Origin: Skeletonema tropicum
Lineage: Eukaryota > Bacillariophyta > Thalassiosirophyceae > Thalassiosirales > Thalassiosiraceae
DNA: 64,000 nt
Assembly: GCA_037178625.1 (NCBI GenBank)
Contig: CM074147.1
Coordinates: forward strand, 930,001 to 994,000
Reading direction: 5' to 3'
Shown here: in pieces, positions 1 to 10,516 of the stretch
How the letters are laid out: each line of letters begins with the position of its first letter
How positions within the stretch are numbered: position 1 is the first letter of the stretch
The notes under the pieces: model-generated
The model's database searches: none
The model's input: only the letters and a program-made list of their open reading frames with translations
What the model was told of the DNA's origin: nothing
Position numbers and translations under genes: made by a program

Positions 1-1683
1 CGCTGTAACATCATCCATGTCAACTTCATCATCATTCTTCTTCCCATTATCATTACTACCAAACAAACTAAATCCAGAAGCCAAAAGTACAATCCGTGGA
101 CTAGCCTCCTCCCATTCACTTTCCTTCTTCACTTCCTCCATCTTGATGACAATCTCTTCCGGTGGTGGATTACTAAACCCTACATCCGATCTCATTGGTA
201 ATCGTCGTTTCATATTGGTTAATATTGGTGAATGGGATGGTAATGTCGATTTGGTAGTGATGAGTGGATTTAGGGAAATGTACCGTCCATCACCGCGGGA
301 GGAGGGTGTGGATGGTTTTTTCCTTCTTGGTAGTAGTGGGTAGTAGTAGTGTGAAGAATTGCTACTATCATCATGTTCTTTGGTTTTGTGATATTGTCCA
401 TCAACAAACCAAGGATCTGCATCAATACTACATGCTGCATTCCATTGCAATTGTCGTACAATTCTACTATTGTTGTTGGTCTTTCGCTTATTATTCATGT
501 TGTTGTCACCACCACCAGTAGTATTTGATGCAGCAGACTCCCCATTATTGTAAGTTGTAGTATACCCATGCAAATATTCCAATATCTTCATGTGGTTCGG
601 ACTAGGTGATATTCGACACGGATTATCTGTAATATTATTCCTCTTATGTTGTTCACCACTACCACTACCCGATGATACAACAAGATTGTCCAATACTATC
701 CGATTGTCACTAGTACTATTGTTGGTAGTATAAATGCGACTACTTCCTTTATTTTTGACTCGATCCATATCCTCCAACAGTCGTTGCAAATTGGCCGAGG
801 ATGACGCAGCTGGGATACGATTGTCAAATGCAATACGTTGACATAAATCGACTTTACGGATGGTAACGTGCATTGCGTGTGAGGGGTGTTGGAATGTGTG
901 ATTTTGGTAGCGTTTGGGGTCTGGTTTGGCCAATTTTAGTTTTTGATGGGGCTTAGTATTATTGGCTGTTGATGATATTGGTGGTGGTTGTTGTTTTGAC
1001 TTTGATAAGATGCTGTTGTTACTGTTGCTGCTGCTGCGTCGAAAGGAAGTGGAGGATGAGTTGGATGGTTGTCTTGTCAAAGATTGGGTTTGTTTCATGG
1101 CATGTGGTGGTCGATGATGATGATGATGATGATAATGTTGAGATGTAGTTGAGCCAGCAGATGATGAACGCGATTTGGAAATTGGAGGACGTTGACGCGA
1201 CTGTGGTTGAGAGGAATGATTTAAATGCTGCTGCTGCTGTGGAGGTGGAGGAGGTGCGGATTGTGGTGCAGCCCGTCGTTGGTGCTGGACATGACTTGGC
1301 GTGATAACTTTATCCAAATCAATTCTTTGCGTTTGCATCATGTTGTGCTGTTGATGATGATTGTTTTGAGAGCCACCAGTGACGGAGGATCGGTTGTTGC
1401 TCGACTGATCAGATGATTTGCGCTGAATAATCTTCGAAGATGAGCCATTGCTGTTGCTGCTATTTATTGGAAAGCCAAATTCATCAGTCATCGACTCCAT
1501 CGAATTATTACTGGAGTTCATTTGAAGTCTGGATTGGGAGATTAGCATCGCATCTTCATTTGCTGCGTGGAGGTTATTGCTGCCGCCAAAGCTACCGGAG
1601 CGTCGACTGATTTGAGGCACTTGCGGTGGCCGAGAGGACGAGGAGCTGCCACTGCCGCCGCTGGTCGCTTGCTTGCGAGACAT
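1..1683 (-). CDS. Low-complexity hypothetical protein (3' part cut by window edge)
   Basis: The minus strand is open from an ATG at 1683 to the first base of the window, about 561 codons with no stop, so the C-terminus lies outside. The product is rich in Ser, Asn, Gln, His and Pro runs (poly-Gln, poly-His and poly-Pro stretches near residues 140-200). A less biased middle section around residues 270-440 contains LCQRIAFDNR and WNAACSIDADPWFVDGQ. I recognise no domain. The long uninterrupted frame and the ATG at its upstream limit support real coding, probably of a nuclear or regulatory protein of the kind common in diatoms. That role is inference only. Confidence 0.6.
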   Translation of the reverse strand, partial: MSRKQATSGGSGSSSSSRPPQVPQISRRSGSFGGSNNLHAANEDAMLISQSRLQMNSSNNSMESMTDEFGFPINSSNSNGSSSKIIQRKSSDQSSNNRSSVTGGSQNNHHQQHNMMQTQRIDLDKVITPSHVQHQRRAAPQSAPPPPPQQQQHLNHSSQPQSRQRPPISKSRSSSAGSTTSQHYHHHHHHRPPHAMKQTQSLTRQPSNSSSTSFRRSSSNSNNSILSKSKQQPPPISSTANNTKPHQKLKLAKPDPKRYQNHTFQHPSHAMHVTIRKVDLCQRIAFDNRIPAASSSANLQRLLEDMDRVKNKGSSRIYTTNNSTSDNRIVLDNLVVSSGSGSGEQHKRNNITDNPCRISPSPNHMKILEYLHGYTTTYNNGESAASNTTGGGDNNMNNKRKTNNNSRIVRQLQWNAACSIDADPWFVDGQYHKTKEHDDSSNSSHYYYPLLPRRKKPSTPSSRGDGRYISLNPLITTKSTLPSHSPILTNMKRRLPMRSDVGFSNPPPEEIVIKMEEVKKESEWEEASPRIVLLASGFSLFGSNDNGKKNDDEVDMDDVTA

Positions 1684-2173
1684 GTTTATTTGTTATAGCT
1701 ATCATACAAAGGCCTAGTTAGCATAGGAGGACTTATGAATGGCTCATACATTATCATTGTGCTCATGTGCTCATTCAGATTTTCATTTTTGTGGTCATTG
1801 AAGTTGACGGTGGTGCGTGATGGTACGATAAAGTTGGATGGTATATCGTATCTATAGTACCTCCTACGTAGGTACAGGAATTTTCTTTACATTTTTTACA
1901 TTTTCGATTTTCATTTTCCAAAAGCGAGCCGCTGCAAACTGCAATACGCTCCAACACCACCTCCATGGTGCTCATTTGGCATACTATATTAACTTAGGAA
2001 GCGCTTACGACCACCATAGTACTAGCATTTACCCTCTCGAGATTGTCAAATTTCAGGAGCAGTGAAGAATCAAGCAGCAAAGCACATCGGAGCGAACAAA
2101 AGTTTGAATCGTACATGTTTTGTGCACAAAAAAGCTGAAACGACGCTCACAAAAATCAACAGACGCAATCATC
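1684..2173. other. Intergenic region between divergent genes
   Basis: This stretch separates the minus-strand gene starting at 1683 from the plus-strand gene starting at 2174, so it should hold both promoters. It contains T-rich runs near 1885-1920 and a palindrome CCTACGTAGG near 1863. I see no other gene. Confidence 0.5.
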
Positions 2174-3229
2174 ATGCCGACCGAAACGACCAAATTAGGA
2201 GGCTTACTAACAGCACTCACCAATATTTGCGAGGCTCCACCACTACCGGCTTCTCCAGAGAAAACCTACAGCGACGACAATGTTGTCCAAGTAGTTACAG
2301 CTGATAATGCAGTCGCTCCACAACCTACTTCATCGGTTGAAGGTGCGACTAATACATCATTACTCGCTGCTGCACCACTACCGCAACCCACAAGCGCATT
2401 CACGGGCATTCAAAACCTTACTGCGGCAGCTGCAACCAACACTACTACTACGTTCAGCAACAACACTCAAAAACGAAGTAGTAAATACAAACCAGCACCT
2501 CCACCATACCCACCTCCGGGATATTACAACAACAAGGAGAAATTTCTCGATAGTGACGATAATAGTAACGAAGATAGTGACGACGAAGACGAAGTTCAAT
2601 ACTTTGATAGTTTTGAATCAGATGAGTTTGATGTTGCATCTTCTGCATCACGTTCCTCCTCTGTACGAAGTAGTGCAGGAGGTGGAAGGGCGGCGGGGTC
2701 GATTATGATGCTACCCACCAATAAGAAGAATGCAAGGGCACGAGCACGGTCCCTCCCTTCGAAATTACGTGACATGCCAGATGATCCACCAACACGAAAG
2801 TATACAAAACGAAAGAAGTCATCATCATCGACGACGAATAATGTGTCTACTGCTAGGCCCAAACTTGGTGGTGGAGGTGGGATTAGTGCCAGCAGCAGCA
2901 GCAGCAGCAAAAGACCATCCTCGTCCAAAGGAGAAGCCATCCAACATCCAACACCCGAAGACATCCTCGCCGGTCGTGGCGGTGGAACGAACCGACACGA
3001 TGGCAACATCCGTTTCCGTGATGAGGCACGTAAACTCCGTATTATTTACAAGGACGGGGAGACCGATCGACGTACCAAGTATATGATATCGCAAGAGTTG
3101 GTAACGAGAGTGAGGCAGTATGGAGGACGATTTTTGGAAAAGGGATGGGATGGACGGTGGTATGAGATGGATGAGTTGAGTGCGAGGAAGAAGGCCTCGC
3201 AGGTTTTGAGGGAGGAGAAGTGGGATTGA
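2174..3229 (+). CDS. DUF6824-type diatom protein
   Basis: A 351-residue protein beginning MPTETTKLGG. The frame is open further upstream, but the first ATG is at 2174. The N-terminal two thirds are low complexity: Thr/Ala/Pro-rich, then an acidic Ser/Asp/Glu patch, then basic Ser/Lys stretches. The last 90 residues carry the conserved block PEDILAGRGGGTNRHDGN followed by IRFRDEARKLR, the signature of a domain greatly expanded in diatoms (Pfam DUF6824, by memory). The molecular role of that domain is unknown. The acidic and basic tails suggest a nuclear protein, which is inference. The CDS is intact and ends at the stop at 3227-3229, converging on the next gene. Confidence 0.85.
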   Translation: MPTETTKLGGLLTALTNICEAPPLPASPEKTYSDDNVVQVVTADNAVAPQPTSSVEGATNTSLLAAAPLPQPTSAFTGIQNLTAAAATNTTTTFSNNTQKRSSKYKPAPPPYPPPGYYNNKEKFLDSDDNSNEDSDDEDEVQYFDSFESDEFDVASSASRSSSVRSSAGGGRAAGSIMMLPTNKKNARARARSLPSKLRDMPDDPPTRKYTKRKKSSSSTTNNVSTARPKLGGGGGISASSSSSSKRPSSSKGEAIQHPTPEDILAGRGGGTNRHDGNIRFRDEARKLRIIYKDGETDRRTKYMISQELVTRVRQYGGRFLEKGWDGRWYEMDELSARKKASQVLREEKWD

Positions 3230-3534
3230 AAATACAGATGATGATATTGAAACCCCCTTTTTTAATGGGGTCGAATGAAGATGGAAGCTTTTATACTGCA
3301 AAGCAGTTTCCAATGGTAAGAGTAAATTAATTCATAGTAGTGAGATAGATAGATTTGTATCAATTTTAGATGTTTGAAATGATGTGAAATAAAGTTGAGA
3401 TTTACTCTAAAACAATCATATATACTATGAACAAGGAAGCTGTCCAACTCCATACCTATACAACCTAGAGCCCTCCATACACACAACAACAACAATATGC
3501 CAAAGAGAGATCCACACACACTCATCATCATCAT
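3230..3534. other. Intergenic region between convergent genes
   Basis: This AT-rich stretch should hold the 3' ends of the two converging genes. No gene or repeat was seen. Confidence 0.4.
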
Positions 3535-4737
3535 CTATTTCCGCTGTTGACTCGCAATATACTTCTTTCGAATCTGATAAAACAACACACCAAACACCAA
3601 AGACGCTCCCACCGCAGCCTTCCACGTCATGGTATGGCCAAACAAAATACTCGAAATACAAATCGAAATCATTTGCCTTGTTGTCATAATCACCGTAAAC
3701 ACAATCGGACCAAACTCCTTAATAGTTGTATAAATAAACAACTGCCCTGATGCCGATGTAATCGCCGTGATTATATTGTATTGCAACACATTGGGATTTA
3801 CCTTGAAGAATTCAATAATTTTGGGAATGTCTCCCCCAATAATCAATCCAGTCGTAGTAATCACAATCGCGGAACTGTTCACACCCAACATCATTTGATA
3901 TGGATCGACATTGGCCTTTCCATACTTTTCATATACCTTACTCTGCCACTGACTCGTAAATGAATCAAATGTAATGTACGTACACATGAACAACAACCCC
4001 AATAGTTCCGTGGTGGTATCCGAATCGGAACTTTTACTCGCCACACTAAAAATCGCCACCCCAATCGTAATCAACAGTGCCTCCAAATACTGCGAGATGG
4101 GATAATTTGTCCCCTTCAAAACCTTGCCCATAATCATGACTGGAATAATTTTCGAACTCTTAAAGACAGTTTGGACGGGGAAACTAACGTATCGCAAACT
4201 AGCATACTGACTCCACGAACTCATGGTGTTACTCAATGCACAGGGGGCAAATGCCACAAGTGGCGCGGCATTATTCTTCAATACCGCACCGTGTTTGATA
4301 CGGACGGCAATCATGGCGACAATAATGGCCAGGAAGCGGTTGGAAAAGACACAGAATGCTGCACTGGGGAATCGTCCGTCGGGTGCACTGGGTGTGGGTT
4401 CGAAGGTGGTTGTCATGATGAGTTCTTGCATGTATCCCCAGGTTAGGTAGGACACTTGGAGGCCGGTGAAGCAGAAGAGGAACCGGGCGGCTGTTTTGAC
4501 AAAGTCGGAGGATGATTGGCTGCTGCCGATTGGTCCACCCATGTTACCACCGGCGGTTAATGAGACTGTTTCATTTTTGCGCTGCTGATGTTCGTCGTCC
4601 ATACTACCACCTGCTGGGACGGAGATGTCGGAGGTTTTGGTGGCGAGGCCGTAGTCTTCGACGGGTGTTTTGGGGGAGACCATTGTTGTTGACTCTTTTG
4701 GAGGAGTTTTGGGGGCTGATCGCTTGGTCACTGGCAT
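3535..4737 (-). CDS. PAPS transporter-like nucleotide-sugar/UAA transporter (SLC35B family)
   Basis: A 400-residue multi-pass membrane protein with an ATG at 4737. After a hydrophilic Pro/Thr-rich N-terminus of about 85 residues come some ten hydrophobic segments. Motifs typical of the UAA transporter family and of SLC35B2/PAPST1 are visible: LQVSYLTWGYMQE near the first helix, PVQTVFKSSKIIPVM, and CTYITFDSFTSQWQ. The terminal half contains FGPIVFTVIMTTRQM. The C-terminus KKYIASQQRK ends in a basic cluster. Known members exchange 3'-phosphoadenosine 5'-phosphosulfate across the Golgi membrane to feed sulfotransferases. A sulfotransferase and a PAP phosphatase occur later in this window. The substrate could instead be a UDP-sugar, but the residues match the PAPS branch best. 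Confidence 0.85.
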   Translation of the reverse strand: MPVTKRSAPKTPPKESTTMVSPKTPVEDYGLATKTSDISVPAGGSMDDEHQQRKNETVSLTAGGNMGGPIGSSQSSSDFVKTAARFLFCFTGLQVSYLTWGYMQELIMTTTFEPTPSAPDGRFPSAAFCVFSNRFLAIIVAMIAVRIKHGAVLKNNAAPLVAFAPCALSNTMSSWSQYASLRYVSFPVQTVFKSSKIIPVMIMGKVLKGTNYPISQYLEALLITIGVAIFSVASKSSDSDTTTELLGLLFMCTYITFDSFTSQWQSKVYEKYGKANVDPYQMMLGVNSSAIVITTTGLIIGGDIPKIIEFFKVNPNVLQYNIITAITSASGQLFIYTTIKEFGPIVFTVIMTTRQMISICISSILFGHTMTWKAAVGASLVFGVLFYQIRKKYIASQQRK

Positions 4738-5188
4738 AGATTATGATGAAGATTCGATGGCGAGAGAAGATAGACAACGGTTTCACGAAGTCATTCACAT
4801 GGATGGCATGGTCATCGATTTCATCCGAGGCGCGATCAGAGGGAGAGTAAATAAATAGGAGTCGCGGTTTTCCTACTTAATTAGATTTACCTCAACATCA
4901 AGATTGTCACATCAGACACTGATGGAGTCCTAACGGCACTCATGTCGCTTTTTTCCTCCTCCAAATCTTCTCAAAATCCACTGACGCGGAGCACTAATTC
5001 GATGATGATGCAACCTGCTACAAAGAGCGTGCAGCTGTTGGCTCTACACAGGTTTCTTCTGCAATTACCCATGCGTTCATCGCACTGTTGAAGTGCTTTA
5101 AAGGAGGCCAAGCGGGGATCGTGAGATCTATAAGACTATTCTAAATTTACTTGCTGTTCTTCCTCGTGTGCTATCTATCGTTGAACTA
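4738..5188. other. Divergent promoter region
   Basis: Space between the PAPS transporter (minus) and the signal peptidase gene (plus). It contains an open stretch antisense to the transporter 5' end but no convincing gene. Start elements for both genes should lie here, though none is recognisable. Confidence 0.4.
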
Positions 5189-7046
5189 ATGCACTACGCA
5201 CCAGCAATGAAGGATATGAATCTGTGTCATCGACTATCAAGAAGTTTGGAACTGCTGCTGCTGCTTTGCATCATATTGATAAGCAACAATCAGGTGGACG
5301 GATTCTCTACAACACCGAAAACAGAAGCAAAGCAAACACAACCTACCAATGACGATGCAACAAAGAACATCAAATCCAACACGTACACATTTTCCATACC
5401 ATTAACAAATCCTAGACCCAAGCCCGAATCATTCGTAGACAAATTCAAAGAACTCTGGAATGATCCTCGACCTATATCAGCCGTGCTATCCGACAACGAT
5501 AGTTCCTCAGTCGGAACGATAGACGATGCAGAGATTCCCTACTGTATTGTCAGTGATGAGTTCAACATTGACAATGAAATGTTTCAGATCCTACTCTATC
5601 CCAGAGGTCGGTTCGTTGGAAGTAGTGATATTATTACATTATCGAATGGTTCATCGTTCATTCCTGGAGCGGCGTCGGCATATTTAAGGTATCTGCCTGA
5701 AGAATATGGGGACTGAAGTGGATATTGCTTGGAAGTTACGTCTTTGTGGTAGCACAATTGATGATTCCAGTGGAGCAACTGTGTCTACACCACTTTCAAT
5801 TGCAACATCTGGAGGACTGCCAAAATCGAATACAACCTGGTCAGCTGCAATGACATTATGTACAGAGTTGGAAGGGTCTGAATCTGTCGGACGAACACAG
5901 GATTGGGGATCCAGTACTTGGTCAGCCAATGAGGTATGCAACTCACTACTTGGTGGTCTAGTGGCTGAAGGTGAGATCACAATATTTGACAGACGTCAAG
6001 GTGAAAGTTCTTTCTTCACATTGCCTACCAAGAGGAGCACTCGGTGCTGTATTGTCGGCGGCACAAAGAAGCACACCATCAGGTGGCCGAACGTTTCGAG
6101 CTGGTGAAGTCATTGTTCCTCGAGTCACACGTGGTTATGAGACAGAATTGAAAGCTTTGAAAGGACAATTCATTTATCCAGGGGTGGATTACAGAATAAT
6201 GAGCATGACTGATAAGGATGGAAGTCCAATCTTTTCCACAGATGGTATCAAAAACGATTAGCGACAAGAGCAAAGCTCGGCTCGCACTGCGCCCATGTGG
6301 GTGGAAGCTACAGCAGCAACTTTGGAAGAGAGATGGTGTAAAGGATTGGCCCATTGAAATCGAAGCAGGGATGTTGTCCAACGTTGCCACGACTAGATTC
6401 AACATCGATTCGGCAATTCCAAGAATCACATCAGCATTCCAACGAGATTGGAAACTATACACTCTGTCTTTGGCAATTGCTCTGACTCCAATACCATTGG
6501 CTTTATTTGCTCGCAACTTTCGTGTCATTTTACGCCATTCCCAGTGCTAGCATGGAGCCCACACTGCTCAAAGGCGACGTTTTGGTGGTTGAAAAGTTAC
6601 CAGGCATCTATGAACGAACGAAGCGAGGCGATGTTGTATTGTTCAACCCTCCGGATAGTCTGACAAAAATTATCACCGACAATGGCAGTAAGTTGTCCAG
6701 CACATCACTGTTTGTCAAGAGAATAGTGGGTTTGCCAGGAGATCAGAATATACGGCTCGATGATGATGGCAATGTTGAATTGAATGGCATGGCAGCGGTG
6801 GGACCCGATCGTACCCTGTGCGCAGATGAACCGCTCCGTTTGATTGATAGACAACTTAGAGATGGCAAAGGAAAAGAGTTGAAGGAGTTGGGTCCATCTG
6901 AAGTGTATGTTTTGGGTGATTGTAAAGCTGTGTCTGTTGATAGCAGAGTGTGGGGTGCTCTGCCAAAAGAGAACTTGGCTGGGAAGCCTGTCGCTAGAAT
7001 TTGGCCACTCAATCGATTCACATTAAATTTGGATGGACCACTTTGA
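5189..7046 (+). CDS. Plastid-type signal peptidase I with long N-terminal extension; reading frame broken four times
   Basis: Serine peptidase family S26, which removes signal peptides at the thylakoid or inner envelope. An N-terminal hydrophobic stretch followed by VDGFSTTP looks like a diatom plastid presequence. ATGs at 5189, 5207 and 5216 are all possible starts. The catalytic block IPSASMEPT (nucleophile Ser), the general-base block FVKRIVGLPGD (Lys) and GDCKAVSVDSRVWG are all present near the 3' end. The upstream 400 residues include a section (FQILLYPRG ... IAWKLRL ... TTWSAAMTLC) that resembles a MATH/TRAF-like sandwich, which is tentative. Coding continuity requires moving to the next frame near 5713, between about 6020 and 6050, near 6238-6256 and between 6482 and 6515, each equal to one extra base. 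Introns cannot explain this, because there is no room for them. Confidence 0.75.
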
Positions 7047-7117
7047 TTTATTACAAAGTAACATGTCAGAGATATTCTTATGTATCATCTATATTCTTTT
7101 TATCATTTATTTACACC

Positions 7118-9954
7118 TTAAAGCTCATCCCCTTCCTTCTTTTCCTCAGCAGATTCTTCCTTCGTTTCATCGGCTTCCGTGCTTTCAGTGTCCTTAGCAT
7201 CAAGATCCTCCTGACTCGGTTGACTCACCCTCACCTGTGGTCTCGTTTTGTCGGCGTCAGTTTCAGTCTTCTTCTCTGGCTTTGGCTTGGGTTTCTTCAT
7301 CAATCGTCCTAACTATGGATTCGATCTTCTTCGTTTGCCCTGGCACTTCCTCACTTGTGAAGACAGGATCGGCGGTTTGATCAGCCGCTTCTTGCTCGGC
7401 AACCTTATCTTCGACCCATTTGCGTAGCCTCGTCTACCTTGTCCAAGACCTCCTTGCGTTCCTCTTCGGTGATATGTGTCATGGTAGTTTCCCACTTCTT
7501 CATGAGGTCCTGTACCTTGTCCAACTTTGATAAGAGGGCTTTGACTGCTTTGGGTCGTGCAGATAACTCAGCAGCACGGGAGAAAACCTTTTCGGCAGGA
7601 GCAGATAGCTCTTCGTACTTGGCCTCATATGTCGCGAGGTCGGCAGTGAAACCTTCATCAAACATCCAATCCTCTGCCTCCTCTGCACTTTGTCTCAAAG
7701 CTTCACGTTGTTCTTCAGATGAAATCTTATTGATATCCTCTTCATCATCAATGAGTTTATTACGAATGAAGTAAATGTAGCCTTCGTACTTGTTCTTTGC
7801 TTCCTCAAGCATCATGCGCTCCTTATCCTTTTGTGCCAATGCATCAAGCTTGGCTTTGGACTCTTGCATGATTTCGGGTGTGTAAGGGCGAATAGATCCA
7901 ACGTTGTAGCTGTTGACAGAGAGAGTGCGAACGTGCTTCTTCTTCTTTTCCTACAGTTGCAAAATCACATGCAAAATTAGCAATATGAAGCTCCAAATGA
8001 ATGAAAACAGTAAAGCAAGCATATCGTCAACAAACGCACCTTTTGCACAGTCTTTGTCTTCTTCTTCTTTTCCTCCTTCTTCTCTTCCGTCTTATCATCT
8101 TCCTTGGTTTCAGTCTCAGGCATCCTTCGCAGCATCACCATCATCCTTCTTCTCTTCCGCCTTTTCTTCAGCAGCATCTTCCTTCTTCTCCTCCTCATCA
8201 TCTTCAACCTCAACTTCTTCCTCTACCATAACAATCTCCTCTACAACAGCTTCCGCCTTGATGAGTTTGGTGATTCCACTTCCATCAAGTTCGAATTGCA
8301 ATGAAACCTTTGGCGTGCCCAACTCCTTATCGGCCATTTCCTTGGCAAACTCAGCAATACCCGAAACATCATACTGTTCGATGGAAAGTCCTGTACCGAT
8401 GGGAAGGTTGTCATTTTCTTCATAGTTGACTTCCACATGAACATCCTTATCATGCGAAAAGGCAATAGTCTTCTTGACTCCAACCTTGCTTCCAAGTTTA
8501 AATATGGTGGCATGCTTGGCCCACTCATCATCATCCTTCTTCTTTTTCTTCTTATCATCATCCTTCTTCTTTCCAAACAATCCACCGCCACCCTTCTTCT
8601 CCTCCTTACCCACAGCCAAATCTGTCAAATCCACAGGCAATAGGGAAGGGATTCACATCTGCCAATCCTACATGTCGAACCTTGAACGAGGTGGAAACAT
8701 TGGCACCATGGAACGCCGCACCAAGAGCCATACTTTCATCACTATTCAAATGCATACCAAGTTCAATCTTTCCACCCAATGCATCCCTTACCGACTCTTG
8801 GACCTTGGGTACACGCATAGCACCACCAATCATTTCCACAGCATCCAATTCATCCAATGTCACATTGGCCATCTTCAATGCCGCCTCGATAGGCTTGGAG
8901 GCCCTCTCCAACAAATCATGACAAATCTCTTCAAACTTGGCACGGCTAATATGCGTCTGATAATTGACATCATCATGCAACGCATCAATAAACACCGGAA
9001 TGTCTGTATTGGCACTAAGAACATGCTTCACTTTGTTGGCCTGAATCATCAACTTGGCCATGGCCTTTGGATAATCCCGTACATCCTTATCGGTAGTCTT
9101 GCGCTTTTCATTCCAAATGATATTGAATTCATCCGCCATAAATTCGACCAGGCGTGCATCAAAGCTGGCACCACCCAGGGTGGCATCCCAACTCGTACCC
9201 AAAACTTCAAATGCACCCACATTCTTTTCCTTGGCGTACTTGGTAGCCTTGTGGGGGTAACTTAGATACCGTACCACACTTACCTGCAGGGCACCGGCTC
9301 CCATGTTGTAAAAGAGATAATTCAATGGTTTTTCATCAATCCGATCAATGCCAAAGTGTAATGCCGCAGCTGTATTTTCATTGACTAACTGCTAGAACAT
9401 TCAACTCTGCCAATTCGGCTGCATCCAATAGTGCCCGACGTTCATGCTGCGTGTAAAAGCTGGGGACGGTGAGGACACAATCCTTGAGTGGGGTGGTGAC
9501 TCCGTATGCCGCAGGTGATGTCCTTGGCGTGGGTGAGTACCATTGCCACCAGTTCCTCGGGGGTGAAGTCGACATTGTCAATGGTCAAACAGACCCCCGA
9601 TCGTGTTTCATTGTAGGATGGTGTGAAGTGATAATGACGTTCCTTGAGCACTTGTACCGAAGGATGGTCGGCCGCACGTCCCAACAGCAGTGTCATTTGA
9701 GAGGGGGTCAAATGTGGCTTTCGTGCCATGAGGGAGGAAGCATCGGCACCGTAGAATCGTGACCCCTGGTCGAAGAGGACCATTTGTTCGGTTTTACGTT
9801 TGGAGTGGAGGTTGGTAACGATTTCGAGGGGGGCGTTGCGCTGGACGAGGGCGACTTTCATGTAGAGGGAGCCGATGTCTACGCCGAGGATGGCTTTGGC
9901 GGAGGCGCTGGAGAGGGAGGCTCCCAGGAGGAGGAGCGGGTTGAACACTTTCAT
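7118..9954 (-). CDS. ER-lumenal HSP70 of the HYOU1/GRP170 class; frame broken six times
   Basis: Starts MKVFNPLLLLGASLSSASA, a signal peptide, followed directly by ILGVDIGSLYMKVALVQ, the first ATP-binding loop of HSP70s. Further nucleotide-binding-domain landmarks are KDCVLTVPSF, NENTAAALHFGID, YNMGAGAL and MIGGAMRVPKVQ. An acidic Lys/Glu-rich insert and a long alpha-helical lid follow, and the chain ends EEKKEGDEL, an ER-retention signal. This order and the C-terminus match GRP170/HYOU1, the nucleotide-exchange factor and holdase for BiP. One GT-AG intron lies at 7951-8039. Continuity needs one extra base to be skipped near 9513, 9388, 8634, 8118, 7425 and 7320. The protein is otherwise complete, so it was recently functional or is miscalled. 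Confidence 0.82.
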
Positions 9955-10516
9955 GATGGAAATGTATCTATGGATGGAGGCTGTACTCTAGTGCTACTTC
10001 GTACAACTGCTCACCATTGAGAAATGTTGTGCGGCTGTGGCGAAGTGCGAGTTTTGGAAGCTTTTTCTCATCGTCATTCCCACACTTTACACGTGTTCGG
10101 GGGGAAACCGACAATCTGAGTTTGGGTTAGAAGGTTAGGTAGGTAGGCATGTTGTTGCCTAGAAACAGTTACTGGTAAACTGACCCCTTTTTTCGAGGAC
10201 CTTTAAACCCAAGTCACGAGTGGTGATCCCGAAGTACTATAAACCACTTACAAAAGTTTTTTCCACGACTTCAAAAAAAAGGTGGGACCGATTCATGAAT
10301 ACCGTAGATACAAAGTACAGGTATGCGGCGCGGCAAAACCGGGGTGGTCGTGGTGTCGCATCTCCAAAGTCCCAAAAACACGTCGCTGCATCATCGTTCC
10401 TCGCCATGCTTCGCCATGGCATTTTTGTAGCATTGCCTTCGTACTGAATTGCATCTGTTCCATTCATTTCGTGTCCATACAATAACTAACATCTTCAGTA
10501 AAAGTATACAGTCACC
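9955..10516. promoter_or_regulatory. Divergent promoter region of HSP70 and GPAT genes
   Basis: Start codons at 9954 (minus) and 10517 (plus) face away from each other. Two opposed open frames of 75-81 codons (10220-10447 plus, 10237-10482 minus) have no recognisable product and are probably chance. No heat-shock or unfolded-protein element could be assigned by eye. Confidence 0.4.

Noticed and set aside
5700..7046. Introns as the cause of frame changes in signal peptidase
   Set aside because: Conserved coding text on either side of each junction is contiguous or nearly so, leaving no space for GT-AG introns of the size seen elsewhere here.
10220..10482. Opposed 75-81 codon frames between HSP70 and GPAT
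   Set aside because: They overlap on opposite strands in a promoter region and have no conserved features.
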